This document shows, one piece after another, positions 61,239-64,000 of a stretch of 64,000 nucleotides of DNA. The translations under genes and the position numbers were made by a program. This DNA comes from Cloacibacterium sp047601505 (GTDB taxonomy: Bacteria > Bacteroidota > Bacteroidia > Flavobacteriales > Weeksellaceae): assembly GCF_047601505.1 (NCBI RefSeq), contig NZ_JASGJD010000001.1, forward strand, positions 744,001 through 808,000. Reading direction: 5' to 3'. Under the pieces are notes generated by a model. That model searched no databases. It was given only the letters and a program-made list of their open reading frames with translations, and was not told where the DNA came from. Position 1 is the stretch's first letter, and every line of letters begins with the position of its first letter.

Positions 61239-61682
61239 ATGAACTTTTTAAGAAATACATTAGGAGTTGTATTGGGGCTCGGCGTTGCTGCGGTCATTAT
61301 TTCGCTTGGTGTAAGAATAGATTCCTCTTGGACGCAAACTTACGACGGTTTGTCTCCTTTCGAACATTGGGAAAAAGTTTTGTCTAGTGTAGAGCGCAAG
61401 CCTGGCTTTTTCTGGACGCTTCTTTTCTCATCCGGAATTGGAGCTACAATTGGAGGTGTAGTAACTGCTATTATCGTAAAATATGCCAAAGTAGCTTATG
61501 CTATTTTAATAGGTTTTATGATGCTCTTTTTTGCAATGTTAGATATTATTATCTTTCCGTATCATCCTACTTTTTATAAAATTTTAATATTTATCATTTA
61601 TTTTCCTTTTTCATGGATGGGTGGTAAAATAGTAGAAGTTATTTACGAAAGAAATAAAAGAAAATTGAGAAAAATTAAATAA
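61239..61682 (+). CDS. Small hypothetical membrane protein downstream of ridA
   Basis: A 147-residue protein I cannot name. It has about four hydrophobic segments: residues 5-22, 57-78, 86-107 and 109-130. Between the first two is a soluble loop (VRIDSSWTQTYDGLSPFEHWEKVL). The start codon follows the ridA stop without a gap, so the two are translated from one mRNA. A strong bidirectional terminator follows. Function unknown. Confidence 0.75.
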   Translation: MNFLRNTLGVVLGLGVAAVIISLGVRIDSSWTQTYDGLSPFEHWEKVLSSVERKPGFFWTLLFSSGIGATIGGVVTAIIVKYAKVAYAILIGFMMLFFAMLDIIIFPYHPTFYKILIFIIYFPFSWMGGKIVEVIYERNKRKLRKIK

Positions 61683-61684
61683 TT

Positions 61685-61721
61685 AAAAAGCCTTTCAAAT
61701 ACATTTTTGAAAGGCTTTTTT
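61685..61721. terminator. Bidirectional terminator between the ridA unit and degP-like gene
   Basis: A 15-bp stem AAAAAGCCTTTCAAA (61685-61699) and TTTGAAAGGCTTTTT (61706-61720) around TACATT. A T-run is available in both directions. Confidence 0.88.
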
Positions 61722-61745
61722 GTTAAAGTGATATATTTTTTGTAG

Positions 61746-63284
61746 TTAAGGCATTTTGAATCCTCTAGTGTACATTCTTCCGTATTCGTCTACGAATTTT
61801 ATCTGTACATTTCCTTTGTAAGATTGAAGATTTTTTTCTACATCTTTTTGAGAATTTACTGGTTTTCCGTTGATTTCAACTATGATACAATTGTCGTAAA
61901 TTCCAATTTTAGCAAGTTCGCCACCATCTGTTACGTTTCTGGCGATAACACCACTATTTATACCGTAATCTGTTTTAACTCTTTCACTTAATTCTTGGAA
62001 TTCTCCGCCAATTTTTTCGGCCACTGTAAGGTCTGCTTTACTTCTGAAGGACGTTCCTCCTTTTTGGTCTTTTAAAGTTACATTAGAAGTTAGTTGTTTT
62101 CCGCTTCTTAAATAGGTTACCAAAACTTTGTCGCCAGGTCTTTTGCTTCCAATTGCAGCAGATAAATCTGCAAAAGAATCAATTTTAGAATTATCTATTT
62201 TAGTAATTATATCACCTTTTTTGATTCCTGCATCTTCTGCGCCAGATTTTTCTGTAACCTCTCTTACATAGATTCCGCTTCCAGCTTTAATATTAGATTT
62301 GTTGCTCGCATTGAAAGCTGCTACTTGGTCTTCGTCTGATAAATCTAAAGAACCAACACCTAAGAAACCTCTTTGTACAAGCCCAAATTTCTTAATGTCT
62401 TCTACAACTTTTTTTGCTAAATTAGCTGGAACTGCAAATCCGTAACCTTCGTAATATCCTGTGTTTGAAGAAATAGCAGAGTTGATTCCAATTAAGTCTC
62501 CATTGGTGTTTACTAATGCTCCTCCAGAATTTCCAGGGTTAATTGCGGCATCTGTTTGAATGAAACTTTCGATAGGAGTTCTGGAATTTCTACTTAATAA
62601 ATCTATGCTTCTGCCTTTTGCCGAAACAATTCCTGCGGTAACGGTAGAATTTAACCCTAAAGGATTTCCTACTGCTAAAACCCATTGTCCAACTTCTACT
62701 ATATCAGAATTTGCAAAATTTAAGTAAGGTAAACCACTTTCTTCAATTTTTAAAAGTGCAATATCTGTACTTGGGTCTGTACCTACTAACGTAGCAATGT
62801 AACTTTTTTTATTACTAAGAACTACCTCTAATTTATTAGCACCTGCAACTACGTGATTGTTGGAAATAATATATCCGTCTGGCGAAATAATAACACCACT
62901 ACCTAACCCAGAAGGTTTGTTTTGTTGGTCTTGTTGAGGTTGTTGTTGCTTCTGTCTTTGTTGGTTATCTCCAAATGGATTTCCGAAAGGACCAAAAAAC
63001 TGGTCGAATAAATCTTGTTCAGACATTCTATTAGAAGAAGTTCTGTTTTGGTAATTTTTAATGGTAACTACTGCAGGCACTGTCACCTTGGCAGCCTTTA
63101 CAAAATCTTCTCCATTTGCAGCGCCAATTCCGGCAAACTGCGCATCATTTTTTGCTTCGTGGAAATATGAAAAATCGCCGTTGTTTCCGTTATTATTATC
63201 AAAGTATTTAATAGCACCGAAAGTTGTTGCTCCTGACAATACACCTACAACAGCAAAAGGCAATAATTTTTTCAAACTGTTCAT
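61746..63284 (-). CDS. degP: DegP/HtrA-type periplasmic serine protease
   Basis: A 512-residue HtrA protease. A signal anchor (LLPFAVVGVLSGATTFGAI) is followed by the trypsin-like domain with His144 (SNNHVVAG), Asp174 (STDIALL) and Ser253 (GNSGGAL), then two PDZ domains (about 300-390 and 415-510). A Gln-rich stretch (about 107-122) lies in the LA loop. It degrades or refolds misfolded envelope proteins. DegQ or DegS are alternative names; two PDZ domains favour DegP/DegQ. Confidence 0.93.
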   Translation of the reverse strand: MNSLKKLLPFAVVGVLSGATTFGAIKYFDNNNGNNGDFSYFHEAKNDAQFAGIGAANGEDFVKAAKVTVPAVVTIKNYQNRTSSNRMSEQDLFDQFFGPFGNPFGDNQQRQKQQQPQQDQQNKPSGLGSGVIISPDGYIISNNHVVAGANKLEVVLSNKKSYIATLVGTDPSTDIALLKIEESGLPYLNFANSDIVEVGQWVLAVGNPLGLNSTVTAGIVSAKGRSIDLLSRNSRTPIESFIQTDAAINPGNSGGALVNTNGDLIGINSAISSNTGYYEGYGFAVPANLAKKVVEDIKKFGLVQRGFLGVGSLDLSDEDQVAAFNASNKSNIKAGSGIYVREVTEKSGAEDAGIKKGDIITKIDNSKIDSFADLSAAIGSKRPGDKVLVTYLRSGKQLTSNVTLKDQKGGTSFRSKADLTVAEKIGGEFQELSERVKTDYGINSGVIARNVTDGGELAKIGIYDNCIIVEINGKPVNSQKDVEKNLQSYKGNVQIKFVDEYGRMYTRGFKMP

Positions 63285-63668
63285 AATTTTAAAATCTTAA
63301 TTTTTTAATAGTTTTACTTCAACAAATTTAATGCAAAAATAGTGTTCACTAAATTGTTAGTGTAATACATTTAACAAAGTTTAACGTGTTTTAAATCATT
63401 TTATAATTCATTAAAAATAGATTAAATCATCTGGGCTACGTATTGCTGTGTTTTGAAGACTATTTTAATTTAGTTCTTGATAAAATCAGTTTAAACTTTT
63501 ACAGATTATGTTAGTGTCGATTATAATTATAGGTTTAGTGATTGGTTTGTTTTATTTTCTTGGTAATAAGAAAATTCGCTATTAAGTAATATAGAATCAA
63601 TCTATTTCTTAGCTTTTTAGAATAATTCTAAAAAAACTATCTTTGCAAAAATTTTCAAAAAAGTTAGA
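63285..63668. other. Intergenic region between the protease and U32 peptidase genes
   Basis: It holds a minus-strand TATTTTTG box (63334-63341) suited to the protease gene and a 25-codon open frame at 63508-63585, listed separately. Otherwise I see only AT-rich sequence. Confidence 0.4.
63508..63585 (+). CDS. Possible small membrane peptide
   Basis: A 25-codon frame, MLVSIIIIGLVIGLFYFLGNKKIRY: one hydrophobic segment followed by a basic tail, the form of a single-span small membrane protein. There is no homologue I recognise and it could be chance in AT-rich DNA. It lies 83 bp before the U32 peptidase gene on the same strand. Confidence 0.3.
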   Translation: MLVSIIIIGLVIGLFYFLGNKKIRY

Positions 63669-64000
63669 ATGACAAAAAGCGGTAGAATAGAGCTAATGTC
63701 TCCAGCAGGAGATTTCACTTCTTTACAAGCAGCGCTAGATAATGGTGCTGATTCTGTATATTTCGGTGTAGAGCAACTTAATATGCGTGCCAGAGCATCG
63801 ATGAATTTTACTATTGATGATTTGCCAGAAATTTCTAAAAGATGTAAAGAAAAAGGTGTGAGAACTTATCTTACTCTTAATACAATTATATATGACCATG
63901 ATCTTTCTATCATAAAAACATTGTTAGATAAGGCAAAAGCAGCAGATTTGACGGCTGTAATTGCAATGGATCAAGCGGTAATTGCTTATGCAAGACAAAT
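63669..64000 (+). CDS. U32-family peptidase, N-terminal part (cut by window edge)
   Basis: The first 110 residues of a U32 peptidase: IELMSPAGDFTSLQAALDNGADSVYFGVEQLNMRARA is the family signature, followed by YLTLNTIIYDHDL. Relatives cleave collagen-like peptides or take part in prephenate-dependent tRNA (TrhP/RlhA) and ubiquinone hydroxylations; in this phylum the role is not settled. The 3' end lies beyond the window. Confidence 0.9.
   Translation, partial: MTKSGRIELMSPAGDFTSLQAALDNGADSVYFGVEQLNMRARASMNFTIDDLPEISKRCKEKGVRTYLTLNTIIYDHDLSIIKTLLDKAKAADLTAVIAMDQAVIAYARQ

Overview
The window is AT-rich chromosomal DNA from a member of the Bacteroidota, most likely a flavobacterium of the Chryseobacterium/Cloacibacterium type (Weeksellaceae). 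Supporting signs are two SusC/SusD pairs, an IF2 with a very long N-terminus, bacillithiol ligase BshC, a GYDIA-type GHMP kinase, a putative porin of the flavobacterial family, and many promoters of the Bacteroidota form (TAnnTTTG at -7, sometimes TTG at -33). The genus is an inference; no rRNA gene is present to fix it.

Region 1 (about 0.16-32.2 kb) is a large surface-polysaccharide locus, almost all on the minus strand. It has about 17 glycosyltransferase-type genes, two hexapeptide acyltransferases, two methyltransferases, a PIG-L deacetylase, a polytopic membrane protein, two UDP-sugar dehydrogenases, RfbA and RfbB, and a Wzm/Wzt ABC exporter whose ATPase carries a C-terminal glycan-binding-type domain. 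I see no Wzx flippase, no clear Wzy polymerase and no initiating phosphosugar transferase, so the ABC-exporter route is the likely one. Three lone plus-strand genes (FkbM methyltransferase, a GT2, a GT8) break the locus into blocks. Within it is a four-gene set (acyl carrier protein, adenylate-forming ligase, SDR reductase, hexapeptide acyltransferase) that looks like a dedicated pathway for making an acyl group on a carrier and placing it on a sugar. A four-helix-bundle (S23-type) gene sits between rfbB and rfbA, bounded by inverted arrays of 8-bp repeats. Heptamer repeats lie inside a glycosyltransferase gene and at the stop codon of wzm.

Region 2 (32.2-37.4 kb) is the rimP-nusA-infB translation/transcription operon, with a strong promoter and a hairpin with a T-run in its leader that could be an attenuator.

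Region 3 (37.4-46.6 kb) holds two SusC-SusD pairs with matching leader sequences, each closed by a hairpin terminator, without accompanying glycan-degrading enzymes.

Region 4 (46.6-64 kb) is housekeeping: putative porin, bshC, a LysM/periplasmic-binding fusion, fabD, GYDIA kinase, pckA, aroQ, rpsT between two tRNA-Glu genes, an N-acetylmuramoyl-L-alanine amidase divergent from an LptD-like gene, ridA with a small membrane protein, a DegP-type protease, and the start of a U32 peptidase. The left edge holds the first codons of a probable carbonic anhydrase.
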